A DNA stretch of 64,000 nt from Luteolibacter arcticus (GCF_025950235.1 NZ_JAPDDT010000003.1:558001-622000); one strand, 5' to 3'. Counted from the first letter of the stretch, positions 51,533-62,100 are shown. A program made the numbers and translations. The notes: a model not told the origin generated them from the sequence alone.

Positions 51533-52984
51533 ATGAAGGCCTTCTCCGCATTCCTCGCCGCGACATTCCTGCTCGGCCGGGCTCCCCTGCCTGCTGCCGA
51601 GCAGATCATCGTGCTCGGCGACTCGCTTACCTTCGCCTACGAGGCATCGTTTGCCTTCAACAAAACGATCAATGGCACCTCCTACGGCGACGGCTTTGGC
51701 TCCGGAGTCCGAAATTGGATCGAGATACTCAGCTCCAGCTCCTACCGCCAGAACTCCTTCGACCTCGGTGCTCGGGACAGCATTTCAGTATTCAGTCTTA
51801 GTCCGTTCGGCTTCGTCCAACTCTACTTCCGCCAGAAAAACAACTGGGCCATTCCCGGGCTCAAGGTGGATCAACTCCGGCGCTTCGTAAGCGGGGATGC
51901 CACCGTGACCGAGCTTCTCGCCGAGGATCCCGACTTCGCCAGCCTGAACACAGCGCTGAACTTCTCCGACTTCAACGAAGATGCTGACTTCAACGTCGCC
52001 GACCTCGAAACGCAGATCGCCACGACCGCCGAGCGGCTCACGTTCTTCATCGGCGGCAATGACATCAACGCGATCTACGGGACCATCTACGGTGGCGGTT
52101 CTCCCGGCGCCTTTGTGGATGACTTCATCGCCGACTCGGCGTTCATCCTCGATTGGGTCCTCGACCTGAATCCCTCCATCCAGATCGTGGTGGTGAATGT
52201 CCCGCACGTCGGCATCACGCCTGACGTACAGCTTACCTATCCCACGGACCCGGTGAAAACGGCCCTCGTCACCTCGGTGCTGGCCGATCTCAATTCACGG
52301 CTTGCGACGCTGGCCGAAGAGCGCGAACTCGCTTACGCCGATATTTTCACACCCACCTTGCCGCTTCTGAATCCGGCACCGCTCTGCATTCACGGTCTGC
52401 AATTCACCAATTCAGGATCGACGACCGGCGACCTGAACTACGTCTGGCTCAATGGCCCGGTCAGCGCGAACTTCCATCCCAATACCAACGCACAGGCAGT
52501 CATCGCGAATACCATCGTCGACGCCTTCAACCGACGTTACGCCACCGGCATCGCGCCGCTCACCGCGACTGAAATTCTCGGCGGACTGCTCGGCAAGTCG
52601 GCCGCCGCGATCGACATGAACTACGCCACCTGGATCTCCAATCATGCCCTTCCCGGTGCCACGGACATCGATGACTCGGATGGCGATGGCATTCCCACCG
52701 GAGTCGAGTTCGGGCTCGGCCTAAATCCCACTCTCAGCGACGGATGGAAGGTGGCGAGCCGCTTGGTCAGCGGGACGAGCGGCAGGGAACTTGAGCTATC
52801 TTATCCGCTGCGGCTGACCACCACCACACGCTTTACCCTGCGGCCAGCCTCGGCCGCTAATTCACTCGACCCGTTTATCCCGTTTACCACGCCCCCCGTG
52901 CCCGGCGCCGATGGCCTTGCACGTGCTCGCATCTCGGCGACCGGCCCGCGGGCCTTTCTTCGCCTCAACTGCACCCTTCCGTGA
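51533..52984 (+). CDS. Exported SGNH/GDSL-type hydrolase
   Basis: The 483-aa product starts MKAFSAFLAATFLLG (signal peptide to about LPAAE). The SGNH blocks are block I IIVLGDSLTF (nucleophile Ser), block III FFIGGNDINAIYG (Gly/Asn oxyanion) and a block-V-like SANFHPNTNAQAVIANTI with the catalytic His. The C-terminal 150 residues look like a separate beta domain (DIDDSDGDGIPTGVEFGLGL, then TRFTLRPASAANSLD), including a calcium-type D-x-D-x-D loop (DDSDGDG). It is an esterase or lipase of unknown substrate. A start at 51521 is also possible. Confidence 0.82.
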   Translation: MKAFSAFLAATFLLGRAPLPAAEQIIVLGDSLTFAYEASFAFNKTINGTSYGDGFGSGVRNWIEILSSSSYRQNSFDLGARDSISVFSLSPFGFVQLYFRQKNNWAIPGLKVDQLRRFVSGDATVTELLAEDPDFASLNTALNFSDFNEDADFNVADLETQIATTAERLTFFIGGNDINAIYGTIYGGGSPGAFVDDFIADSAFILDWVLDLNPSIQIVVVNVPHVGITPDVQLTYPTDPVKTALVTSVLADLNSRLATLAEERELAYADIFTPTLPLLNPAPLCIHGLQFTNSGSTTGDLNYVWLNGPVSANFHPNTNAQAVIANTIVDAFNRRYATGIAPLTATEILGGLLGKSAAAIDMNYATWISNHALPGATDIDDSDGDGIPTGVEFGLGLNPTLSDGWKVASRLVSGTSGRELELSYPLRLTTTTRFTLRPASAANSLDPFIPFTTPPVPGADGLARARISATGPRAFLRLNCTLP

Positions 52985-53091
52985 GGGGGGACATCGCGGA
53001 ACGAAGTGCTGTGCCCTCACCGCTCGCAATGTTGATTGGCGGCTTGCCAAACTCGCTCCCCTTCCGGCGCGTGACATGCTAACGCTCCCGC

Positions 53092-54483
53092 ATGCCGTGG
53101 AGCACCACCATCGCCGGCCGCACCCACTGCTTCGCCGATCTCCGCATCTTGCTGGCGAAGGCCACTCCGCTGCGTTCGGGTGACGTGCTGGCTGGCCTTG
53201 CCGCGGAGTCTGCGGAGGAGCGCGTGGCCGCGCAGTATCTCCTCACCGATCTGCCGCTCTCGCATTTTCTCAATGACCCGCTCATCCCCTATGAGGACGA
53301 CGAAGTCACCCGCCTGATCCACGACCGCCACGATGCCGCCGCCTTCGCCCCGGTCGCTGGACTCACGGTGGGTGAGTTCCGCGACTGGCTGCTCGCTTAC
53401 GAAACGGACACGGAAACGCTCACCGCGCTCGCACCCGGCCTTACGCCGGAGATGGTCGCGGCGGTCAGCAAGATCATGGCGAATCAGGACCTGATCCTCG
53501 TCGCGTCAAAGTGCGAGGTCATCACCCGCTTTCGCAATACCCTCGGCCAGCGCGGGCGGCTGTCCGTGCGACTCCAGCCGAATCACCCTACCGACGACCT
53601 CCGCGGCATTGCCGCGTCCATGCTCGATGGCCTGCTGTTAGGCTGTGGCGATGCGGTCATCGGCATCAATCCCGCCACCGACCAAGCCTCCACCACTTGC
53701 GCGCTGCTGGAGCTGATGGACAGCCTCATTTCCCGCTATGAGATCCCCACCCAATCCTGCGTGCTCGCCCACGTGACCACCCAGCTCCGCGCGATCGAGG
53801 CGGGGGCACCCGTCGATCTCGTCTTCCAATCCATCGCCGGCTCGCAGGCGGCGAATGCCAGCTTCGGCATCGACCTCGCCATGCTGCGGGAGGCGCGCGA
53901 CGCCGCGCTTTCACTGAATCGCGGCACCCTCGGCGAGAACGTCATGTATTTCGAGACCGGCCAAGGCAGCGCGCTTTCGGCGGACGCTCACCATGGCATC
54001 GACCAGCAGACCATGGAAGCCCGCGCCTACGCCGTGGCTCGCGAGTTCTCGCCACTGCTGGTGAATACGGTGGTCGGCTTCATCGGCCCCGAGTATCTCT
54101 TCGATGGCAAGCAGATCACCCGCGCCGGCTTGGAGGACCACTTCTGCGGCAAGCTGCTCGGCCTGCCGATGGGCTGCGATGTCTGCTACACGAATCATGC
54201 CGAGGCGGATCAGGATGACATGGACAACCTGCTCACCCTGTTAGGCGTGGCCGGCTGCAATTACATCATGGGCGTGCCCGGCGCGGACGACATCATGCTC
54301 GGCTATCAATCGACTTCGTTTCACGATGCCCACTACCTGCGGCAGGTTCTTGGGAAAAAGCCGGCTCCTGAATTCGAAGCATGGCTGGAGAAGACCGGCA
54401 TCGCCGATCGCGGCGGACGCCTTGGAAAAGACTCCCGCGCCCTTGCCGATGCTCCTGCCGCCCTGGGACTTCTCGCGCCATGA
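53092..54483 (+). CDS. eutB: Ethanolamine ammonia-lyase large subunit
   Basis: The 463-aa product is EutB, the TIM-barrel subunit of the adenosylcobalamin-dependent lyase that converts ethanolamine to acetaldehyde and ammonia. Family segments include LQPNHPTDDLRGIAASMLDG, VFQSIAGSQAANASFGIDLA, FETGQGSALSADAHHGIDQQ, TVVGFIGPEYLFDGKQITRA, GCDVCYTNHAEADQDDMDNL and GVPGADDIMLGYQ. eutC follows with a 4-bp overlap. No eutA reactivase or microcompartment shell gene is nearby. Confidence 0.97.
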   Translation: MPWSTTIAGRTHCFADLRILLAKATPLRSGDVLAGLAAESAEERVAAQYLLTDLPLSHFLNDPLIPYEDDEVTRLIHDRHDAAAFAPVAGLTVGEFRDWLLAYETDTETLTALAPGLTPEMVAAVSKIMANQDLILVASKCEVITRFRNTLGQRGRLSVRLQPNHPTDDLRGIAASMLDGLLLGCGDAVIGINPATDQASTTCALLELMDSLISRYEIPTQSCVLAHVTTQLRAIEAGAPVDLVFQSIAGSQAANASFGIDLAMLREARDAALSLNRGTLGENVMYFETGQGSALSADAHHGIDQQTMEARAYAVAREFSPLLVNTVVGFIGPEYLFDGKQITRAGLEDHFCGKLLGLPMGCDVCYTNHAEADQDDMDNLLTLLGVAGCNYIMGVPGADDIMLGYQSTSFHDAHYLRQVLGKKPAPEFEAWLEKTGIADRGGRLGKDSRALADAPAALGLLAP

Positions 54484-55211
54484 ATGACGAAGCCCATCCG
54501 CTGAAGCAATGGACCAGCGCCCGTGTTGGAACCGGCCGCACTGGCGGGTCCTTGCCGCACCGCGAGTTGCTTGGCTTCCGCCTCGACCACGCGAAGGCCC
54601 GCGACGCCGTCCATGCGCCCTTTGACCCGGCCTCGCTCGCCGCGGAATTGGAATCGCTCGGTCACCCGCTCATCCTCGCACCCTCGCAAGCCAGTGACCG
54701 CGCCACCTACCTCCAGCGGCCCGATCTCGGACGGCGGCTTTCACCGGATGGCCGCGAACGTCTCATCGCGGCCAAAGGCGACTACGATCTCGTGTTAATT
54801 TTGGCCGATGGACTCTCAGCGACCGCGGCCCATCGCCAGGGACCACTGCTGCTCGGAGCCCTGCTTCCGCTGTTAGAGAACTGGTCGCTCGCTCCGCTGG
54901 TGATCGCTCCTTTCGCCCGCGTCGCCCTACAGGATGAAATCGGTAGCACGCTCGGAGCGCGTGCCGCCCTGATCCTCCTCGGCGAACGGCCCGGCCTCGG
55001 TTCGCCGGACAGCCTCGGTGCCTATCTCGTTCACGCCCCCCGGCCGGGCAATACCGATGCGAAGCGCAACTGCGTCTCGAACATCCGGCCGGAGGGACTG
55101 CCCCCCGCCGCCGCCGCCCACCGCATCTCCTGGCTGCTGCACGAATCCCGGCGGCTCGGTTTCAGCGGCGTGGATCTGAAGGACACCAGCGACGTCACGC
55201 GCTTGATCTGA
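54480..55211 (+). CDS. eutC: Ethanolamine ammonia-lyase small subunit
   Basis: The 243-aa product is EutC, which with EutB binds adenosylcobalamin. It shows TSARVGTGRTGGSLPHRELL, LAADHALAR-like RLDHAKARDAVH, YLQRPDLGRRLS, DLVLILADGLSATAAHRQGP, LILLGERPGLGSPDSLGAYL and PGNTDAKRNCVSNIRPEGL. The ATG overlaps the eutB stop (ATGA). The enzyme acts in the cytoplasm on membrane-derived ethanolamine, supplying nitrogen and acetaldehyde. Confidence 0.96.
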   Translation: MNDEAHPLKQWTSARVGTGRTGGSLPHRELLGFRLDHAKARDAVHAPFDPASLAAELESLGHPLILAPSQASDRATYLQRPDLGRRLSPDGRERLIAAKGDYDLVLILADGLSATAAHRQGPLLLGALLPLLENWSLAPLVIAPFARVALQDEIGSTLGARAALILLGERPGLGSPDSLGAYLVHAPRPGNTDAKRNCVSNIRPEGLPPAAAAHRISWLLHESRRLGFSGVDLKDTSDVTRLI

Positions 55212-55319
55212 GGATGCCCGCCCCCCTGCCCGGTTAGATTTCCCGGCTGGCCACGATTTCACCGGTTCTTCACAGTCGGGCCACGCTCCGGGCGAATCCG
55301 GCGCTCTTTCTTCAAACCC

Positions 55320-56012
55320 ATGAACGTCCTGCTCGTCGAAGACGAACCCGCCATCGCCGACACCTTGGTCTATGCGCTCAAGACCGAGTGCTTCGAGGTC
55401 CATCACGCGCTGACCGGCCAGGAAGCGCTCGATGCCTTCGCGGCCAAGCCCTTCGATTTCGCCATCCTCGACATCGGGCTGCCGGACATGACCGGCCTAG
55501 ACGTCTGCAAGAAACTCCGCGAGAGCTCGACCGTCCCGGTGCTTTTCCTCACCGCCCGCGACGGCGAGGTGGACCGGATTCTCGGCCTCGAACTCGGCGG
55601 CGACGACTACGTCACCAAGCCCTTCAGCCCGCGCGAGATCGTCGCCCGCATCCGCGCCATCCTGCGGCGCTCGCAAAACGGCAGCACCGCTCCTGCTTCA
55701 GCGAAGCTCCCTGAAGTGCCGACCGGCGTGCTCCACCACGACCCGGCCGCGATGCGTATCCATTGCCACGGCAGCGAACTCGATCTCACCGCCCACGAGT
55801 ACAAGCTGCTGCTCGTCTTCATGAAAAACCCGCGCCGCGTGCTCAGCCGCGACCAGCTCCTCGACCACGCCTGGGCCGATCCCGGTGCCGTCACCGACCG
55901 CACCATCGACGCCCACATCAAGTCGATCCGCGCTAAACTTCGCACCGCGAAAGCCGGTGCCGAAGACCTGATCCAGACCCGTCGCGGGCTGGGCTATTTG
56001 TTTGTCCCCTGA
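55320..56012 (+). CDS. creB: OmpR-family response regulator, CreB-like
   Basis: The 230-aa product has a receiver domain (acidic pair VEDEP, phospho-acceptor Asp51 in AILDIGLPD, Lys100 in YVTKPFS) and a C-terminal winged-helix (LTAHEYKLLLVFMKNPRRVL, SRDQLLDHAW, DRTIDAHIKSIRAKL, IQTRRGLGYLF). Overall similarity and the downstream CreC-like kinase suggest CreB, which responds to carbon status in enterics. It precedes creC with a 105-bp spacer holding an inverted repeat. Confidence 0.85.
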   Translation: MNVLLVEDEPAIADTLVYALKTECFEVHHALTGQEALDAFAAKPFDFAILDIGLPDMTGLDVCKKLRESSTVPVLFLTARDGEVDRILGLELGGDDYVTKPFSPREIVARIRAILRRSQNGSTAPASAKLPEVPTGVLHHDPAAMRIHCHGSELDLTAHEYKLLLVFMKNPRRVLSRDQLLDHAWADPGAVTDRTIDAHIKSIRAKLRTAKAGAEDLIQTRRGLGYLFVP

Positions 56013-56112
56013 AGACAGAAGACTTCAAGACGACAGACAGAAGACTGGAGCCCGCGATGAGCACCTGCCTTTTTCCAGTCTTGCGTCTTCTGTCTTGAAG
56101 TCTTCTGTCTCC
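56011..56112. repeat. GAAGACAGAAGAC inverted repeat between creB and creC
   Basis: The arm at 56011-56049 pairs with 56074-56112 at about 33 of 39 positions; each arm itself consists of AGAAGAC/AAGACTTC words. It begins inside the creB stop codon and ends 5 bp before the creC start. Related sequence lies at 1671-1710. Confidence 0.75.
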
Positions 56113-56117
56113 CTCCC

Positions 56118-57545
56118 ATGCGCCTCACCCGCGTCACCCTGTTCTTCATCGCGCTGATCATCGGCACGGGTCTCTACCTGCTGATGCGCCAGCAGCTTTC
56201 CGTGGTGGAGCCGCAGACCTATCAGGCCACCGAGGAATCGATGGTCGATGCCGCCCAGCTCCTCGCTGCCTTCGTCGAGGCCGACCTGAAGGCCGGCGAC
56301 TTCGACAAGGAACGCTTCGAGGAAGCCTTCCACGGGGCCACGCGGCGGAAATTCGAGGCGCTCATCCATGGCCACCTCAAGGACCATATCCGCCTCGGAG
56401 CCTACGTGACCGACGCCCGGGGCGTCTGCCTATTCGATTCCGGCGGCCGGCTGGAGGGCAGCCGCCTTGGCCACATGCGGGACGTCGCCCTCACCCTGGG
56501 TGGCAAGTACGGTGCCCGCAGTAGCAGGACGGATGAGAACAACCCCTTTTCCTCGGTGCTCCATGTGGGTGCCCTGATCGGGCCCATCGAAAGCCCCTTC
56601 GGTGTGCTCACCGTTTACAAGCCACAGGCCGACGTGCTGCCGATCGTCGATGCCCGCCGCCGCGGCATCTACTGGGGCACCGGGCTCATCGGTGCCGGCA
56701 TCCTCTTCCTCGTCACCGCCGTCTTCATCTGGCAGTACCGGCCGGTCGGCCTGCTCACCGAGTATGCCCGCGAGATCGAGTCGGGAAAACGCCCGCCGCT
56801 GCCGAAGCTCGGGGCGGGCAAGGAAGTCAATACCCTGGCCCGCGCCCTGGAATCGATGCGTGAAGCACTCGAAGGCCGCCGCTACGCCGAGCGCTACGTC
56901 CAGACCCTGACCCACGAGATGAAGAGCCCGCTCGCAGCGATCCGCGGTGCGGCGGAACTGCTCGACGAAGAGATGCCGGAAGCCGACCGCCGCCGCTTCC
57001 TCGAAAACATCCGCGCCGAATCCGGCCGGGCCGAGCGCCTGCTCAATCGCCTGTTAGAGCTTTCCGCCCTCGAAGGCCGCAGCAGCCTCGAGGAAACCGA
57101 GACCGTCGATCTCGTTCCCATCGTCGCCCGCGCCATCGACCAAGCCAAGCCACCGGCCAGCATGGCTCGGGTCACCTTGGACGTTTCTCTCCCGGAGCTT
57201 CCGGTGAATGTCCGCGGCGATGCCTTCATCCTGCGCTCCGCGGTCACGAACCTGCTGGAGAACGCCATCGATTTCTCCCCCGCCGGAGCTACGGTGGATA
57301 TCGTACTTCAGCCGGACGGCGGCATCACCATATCCGATCGCGGCCCGGGCGTCCCCGACTACGCGCGGGAAAAGATCTTCGAGCGCTTCTACTCGCTCAA
57401 GCATCACTCCTCCGGTCGCAAGGGCACAGGCCTGGGCCTCACCTTGGTCAAGGAAGCCGCCGAACTCCACGGCGGCTCCATCTCCATCGCAGACCGTGAG
57501 GACGGCGGCACGGTCGCCAAGCTGGCCTTGCCGGTCGTGCCATAA
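56118..57545 (+). CDS. creC: CreC-like sensor histidine kinase
   Basis: The 475-aa product has two membrane helices (about 7-23 and 187-206) around an extracytoplasmic sensor of about 160 residues (AAQLLAAFVEADLKAGDFDK, GAYVTDARGVCLFDSGG, FGVLTVYKPQADVLPIVDAR). A HAMP linker follows, then HisKA (YVQTLTHEMKSPLAAIRGAA, His266) and HATPase (NLLENAIDFSPAG, ITISDRGPGVPDY, GTGLGLTLVKEAAELHGG). The sensor and H-box match E. coli CreC. creD, the usual third gene, is absent. Confidence 0.88.
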   Translation: MRLTRVTLFFIALIIGTGLYLLMRQQLSVVEPQTYQATEESMVDAAQLLAAFVEADLKAGDFDKERFEEAFHGATRRKFEALIHGHLKDHIRLGAYVTDARGVCLFDSGGRLEGSRLGHMRDVALTLGGKYGARSSRTDENNPFSSVLHVGALIGPIESPFGVLTVYKPQADVLPIVDARRRGIYWGTGLIGAGILFLVTAVFIWQYRPVGLLTEYAREIESGKRPPLPKLGAGKEVNTLARALESMREALEGRRYAERYVQTLTHEMKSPLAAIRGAAELLDEEMPEADRRRFLENIRAESGRAERLLNRLLELSALEGRSSLEETETVDLVPIVARAIDQAKPPASMARVTLDVSLPELPVNVRGDAFILRSAVTNLLENAIDFSPAGATVDIVLQPDGGITISDRGPGVPDYAREKIFERFYSLKHHSSGRKGTGLGLTLVKEAAELHGGSISIADREDGGTVAKLALPVVP

Positions 57546-57548
57546 GGA

Positions 57549-57590
57549 GTGTCGACATTCTGTCGACACGGCGTGGACAGAATGTCCACG
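57549..57590. terminator. Twin palindromes between convergent creC and sulfatase genes
   Basis: GTGTCGACA-TTC-TGTCGACAC (57549-57569) and CGTGGACA-GAA-TGTCCACG (57572-57590) are two perfect hairpins. Their loops are complementary to each other, and outer AAGGA/TTCCTT arms also pair, so a larger cruciform is possible. The position between convergent genes suits a bidirectional terminator. Confidence 0.65.
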
Positions 57591-57594
57591 TTCC

Positions 57595-59028
57595 TTAATC
57601 CCAAAACGTCTTCTCCGCCGCAAACGATGCATGGAACGCATCGATCACGCCCTTCAGCTCGTTCACCTTCGCGCCCTCTTGCGACGCCCGGTCGATCCGC
57701 TCGTAGGGATCCTCCTCCACGTTAAATAGCAGCGGCTTTTCATTCGATGCCGCAAATCCGTGGTTGTTGCCGGTTTGCGAGAACAGGCGAGTGTGAAGCT
57801 TCCACGGGCCCATCCTCGCACCATAGATCGAACTGTCCGGTTGCCCGGTGTAGATATACCGAAAATCCGCCACCGTCCCCGGAAATGCCGAGGGATTGAG
57901 GTAGGAACGGATGTCCCTCCCATCGATGGCCCTGCCGGCAGGAAGCGGCTCGCCGGCAAGCGCGAAAGCGGTGGGCAGCACGTCCATCGTCGAGGCAGGC
58001 TGGCGCACCACCGTCGCCGGCAAGATGGTCCCCGGCCAGTACCACACGCCGACCTCGCGGACGCCCCCTTCCCAAGTGGAGCCCTTGCCATCGCGGAATG
58101 GCAAGGCGGATCCAACCAATCTACGAGCTTCGCCGTACTTCGGATGGTTCACGTCATTCTGGTGGGAGATCCACGGACCATTGTCGGAGGTGAGGATGAC
58201 CAGCGTGTTTTGCGAGACACCTTCCTTCTCAAGTGCCGTGACCAGCGCGCCCATCATCTCGTCGATCTCCTCGATGCAGTCCCCGTAGGGGCCGCGCAAT
58301 GACTTGCCCTTGAAAGCCTCGCTCGCATGCACCGGCAGATGCGGCATGTTCGGCGCGATGTAGAGGAGGAAGGGCTTATCCTTGTGGTCCTTGATGAACT
58401 GGATGCCAAGGTCGCGGTAGCGCCTTGTCAGGCCCTCTTGCACTGGAACATTCTTACAGATGTCGCGCTCGATGATCTCGTATCCGGCCACCGGTTCCGT
58501 GCCGGAGGCCTTCGAACGGATCAGGTTTGAAGACGGATCGTAGTCATTGGAGACATTGGTCCCTTCCCATACCTCGAATCCATGGGCCAATGGCAATGCC
58601 TCCGGCGTGTTGCCGTTCGATGGATTCGGATTTCCCAAATGCCACTTGCCGAAGAAGCCGGTGGCATAGCCGCGCTCCTTCAATCCTTCCGCCAGGGTAA
58701 CCTCCTTCGGGTGAAGATGGCGCGCCGCCGTCGGTGAAAGCGCATAGGAGTTCAGGCCCGATCGGTGAGGATTGCGTCCCGTCATCAGCGCGTAGCGTGA
58801 TGCTGAACACGCCGGCGAACCGCTGTAGAACTGTGGAAAATTCGCACCGTCCCGCACCATCCGCGAGACGTTCGGGGTATGAATCGTCGGGTTCCCCGTG
58901 TGCGAAAAATCGCCGTAGCCGCTGTCATCCAGAAGGACTACGACGATGTTAGGCTTCTCCAGTGCGGGACGCGCTTGGACGACGGCGCAGCCCAGGGTTA
59001 ACAACAGGCAGGAAACTCGGATCGGCAT
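57595..59028 (-). CDS. Exported sulfatase (formylglycine-dependent arylsulfatase family)
   Basis: The 477-aa product has a signal peptide (CLLLTLGCAVVQA) and the sulfatase core. PNIVVVLLDDSGYGD holds the metal-binding Asp pair, and CSASRYALMTGR (Cys74) is the C-x-[AP]-S-R motif for formylglycine maturation. GFFGKWHLG, IAPNMPHLPVHA and LTSDNGPWISHQ (Asp-Asn) complete the active site. It should desulfate a polysaccharide or glycoconjugate outside the cytoplasm. No formylglycine-generating enzyme is nearby. I chose ATG 59028 over 59082 because it places the signal peptide at the start. Confidence 0.93.
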   Translation of the reverse strand: MPIRVSCLLLTLGCAVVQARPALEKPNIVVVLLDDSGYGDFSHTGNPTIHTPNVSRMVRDGANFPQFYSGSPACSASRYALMTGRNPHRSGLNSYALSPTAARHLHPKEVTLAEGLKERGYATGFFGKWHLGNPNPSNGNTPEALPLAHGFEVWEGTNVSNDYDPSSNLIRSKASGTEPVAGYEIIERDICKNVPVQEGLTRRYRDLGIQFIKDHKDKPFLLYIAPNMPHLPVHASEAFKGKSLRGPYGDCIEEIDEMMGALVTALEKEGVSQNTLVILTSDNGPWISHQNDVNHPKYGEARRLVGSALPFRDGKGSTWEGGVREVGVWYWPGTILPATVVRQPASTMDVLPTAFALAGEPLPAGRAIDGRDIRSYLNPSAFPGTVADFRYIYTGQPDSSIYGARMGPWKLHTRLFSQTGNNHGFAASNEKPLLFNVEEDPYERIDRASQEGAKVNELKGVIDAFHASFAAEKTFWD

Positions 59029-59100
59029 CACGGGAACGCCATTTACGCAGCATTCCGCCAGATTCCATCGAAAAACCGCCACTCTACGACAGGAAGGCCG

Positions 59101-62100
59101 CTAAGCCGCCTGCCAGCGCTTCGCAATCGATTCCAGCTCGTCCGCTTGTGGAAGCGCGTCTTCCCGGCCGAAGTGCTTCGCTTCGAGTGCTACGATCTCC
59201 TTCTCGATCGCCTCCTTCATCGCAGGCGTGATGCCCTCGCGCTGCTGCAAGCGCCGCAGGTAGCCGATCACGCTGACCGCATTCATATGCGTCGGTAGCG
59301 GAATCAGCACGGGGCCTTCGTAAAGTGGTTCCTTGCGACGTTTCGCGGCGGACACCAGTGCGGCGATCAGCGCGACCAACGCCGCGAGACCACCCACGAT
59401 CCACGGGCCGAGACGTTTGGCACCACCGCCGAGCGCGACTTGCTCGCCCACCGGCTGGAGATCGACATCGACGTAGCGCTGGCGGACCAGACCGTCTTCC
59501 TTGGCCAGCTCCGGCTTCACCGCTGGAAAGTGGAAGGACGCCGGCAAAGTTCCGCCCTTCGGCTTCAGCTCCATCCGCCACTCATGCTCGGCCAGCGGTG
59601 CGAGGTCTTCCGCGGCGGCATCCAGCTCGATCACGCGAAGGCCGCGATCCTCGATGTTCCCGACCTCGAAGCCTTCGACGTCCTTCGCCATCAACTCGCC
59701 GAGCGGCGGGATCAAGCCATGGGCCGTGGCCTTCACTTCGAGATAGAGAAAACCCTTCTCGGCGTGGCTGCGCTCATCGAGCGTCTGCGCCACCTTCAGA
59801 TCGCGGACAGGCCGCGGCTCAGCCTTCGACGCATCGATCGGCACTTCCGCCGAGGTCACGGGCAGCACGACGTATCCAGACGTATCGTTGAAATCGAGGT
59901 CCATCTTGAGCGGCGGCACCTTGTCCACCTGCGGGCCCTTCGGCTTCAGCAGGAAGTAGGCATAGGGCGTGAGCCGCCAGCCGAATTTCGGGTCGGTCAT
60001 CGACTCGACCTTGTCATTGTGGAAGGTCAGCGAGACCACCTCGAAATGTTCCTCCAACGCGGCGCGGGCCGACTTCTCGAACTTGTCGCGATAGTCCTCG
60101 GTCGGTCGGCCGAAGTTCCACGCGTACTGCATGTTGTTCTGGTTCTGCAGGTACTTCTGGAAGCCGCCGGCCTCGCGCTCGATCTCGCGGGTGTGGCGGA
60201 GGTTCACGCGCAGGCCGAAAGGCGTGTCGGTGCCCACGCGGTCGGGGCCATCGACCGTGGCATCCAGCTCGATCTCGGTGATGAGGTCGCGGTAGTAGGC
60301 GAGCACCTCGCTCGCATCGCGCATCGCCTCGTGGTCGCCGACAATCGCGGCCGCTCCTTCCAGATAGCGGAGCTTCAAATCGGGCGCGACGTTGGCGAGA
60401 CGGTTGTTGATGGTGGAGGCGAAGGACTTGAGATGACGGACCTTCGTATCCCCGGGCAAGGCATCGAGCGCGGCCTTGATCTTCGCATACTCGTCGGGCG
60501 TCGCGACATGGTTGCTCTTCAGCGCTTCCAGCGATGGTGATCCCAGCGCGCCGTAGAACCAGGTCTCAAACACCGAGGTCGTCTCCTTCGTGGGGTCTTC
60601 GAGCGGCAAGGTCTTCGCGTAGTCCGCCGCAGCGGAGGCAAGGGCATCGAGCGCGGCGCGCTTGATCTTGCTGTGCTCATGGTTGCCCTCGAGGCTGCTG
60701 CGGTAGTTGCTCTCCTCGAAACGAAGGCCGGCGAGCTGTTCCTCCAAGCGCCATGACTCCGTGGGCTTCTTCAGCAATGCACGCTCAAGAACACCTTGCG
60801 CCGCCTGATAGCCGACCAGGATCTGCTCCTGCAATTCCTTGTCCTTACGCTTCGTCTGATAGGCCTGCTGGAGCTTCGGGTTCGGCCACAAGCCAGCAAG
60901 GTTCAGCCGCATCTTGCCGACCAGCGTGCCGAGCGTTCGCGAGTCGAGCACGTCGGTCGCTCCGAAGACCGACTCGACCGCCTCCACGCGCCAGACCTCG
61001 GCCTGGCTGTGGCAGGATATGAAGGCATCGGCCAGCTCGGTGTGGAAGCTCTCGCCGAGATCGAGCGCGCTGATGCCCTTCACCAGCTCGGCCAGCTCGA
61101 TGAGGTTCCGCTCCTGCTTCGAACGCGTCAGCGGGATCGCTCCCGACTGGTTGTTGAAGCCGTAGAAATACATGTACTGCGAACGGTAGTTCTGGCCCTC
61201 GTTCGGGTTGTTGTTCTCCGTCCACACGCGGATGGTCTCGCGGACCAGCGCCTTCGCCTGCTCGCGATCGGTGGAGGAAAGCGTCTTGATCACCGGCAGC
61301 GCTTGGTTCTCCTCCTTCACCTTCAGATGCAGTCGTGCCGAAGCGAGCAGGCACTCGTTGCGCGTCGAGCTTTCGATCGCGGCGAGCCACTTCTCGTCCG
61401 GCTTGCACTCGAGCAATTCGCCCGCGCCGATCGGCCGCACGCCGGGGCCCTGATAGCCGGTGTTAGGCCGGCTGAAGAACAGGTTCCCCCACTCATCATA
61501 CTGCGGGACCATGCGGCGTGAATTGCTCTGGTCCTTTTGCCGCGTGACCCCGGCTTCGTAGGCCCACTGGTCCGCGTAGATCGTGAAGATGCCGGCCCAC
61601 GCGGCGGGATCGAGATCCTTGGTGGAAAGCATCGTCGTCACCGCGGCGTGCTGGAGCTTGAGCTGCTCGAGCCGCAGCGTCTCATCCGGATTCTCGCGCG
61701 TCTGCGCGGTGAGCGTGCCTAGCGAAGCGAGCAGCTCGACACCCTCGCCCTGCGGATTCTTGAAGGTCTTCTCAAGCCATTGCTTGCCGGTGTCATCGCC
61801 GAGTTGCGGGATCAGCGAAAGCGCGCGAAACAGCGCCTCGGCCTTCGCCTGAGGCGGTGCCTTGGCATCGGTCAGGAAGGACGTGGAAAGCTCCCATGCC
61901 AATGGCAGTGCCTCCTTGCCGGCTTCCTTCTTGTCGAGTTGGAAGAGCTCGGCGCGATGGCGGGCGATCAGGTTCAGCGCAGCGTAGTCCTTCTTCTCCT
62001 TGGAAACTGTTAGATCGGGCAGGAAGACACCGGCATCCTTCACGAAGCCAGCTTCCATCAGGAATTCCGCAGCCCGTTGGCGCGATGCCGGATCCTCGCC

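Noticed and set aside
52985-53091. Possible cobalamin riboswitch before eutB
   Set aside because: The 107-bp gap is too short and lacks the B12-box core.
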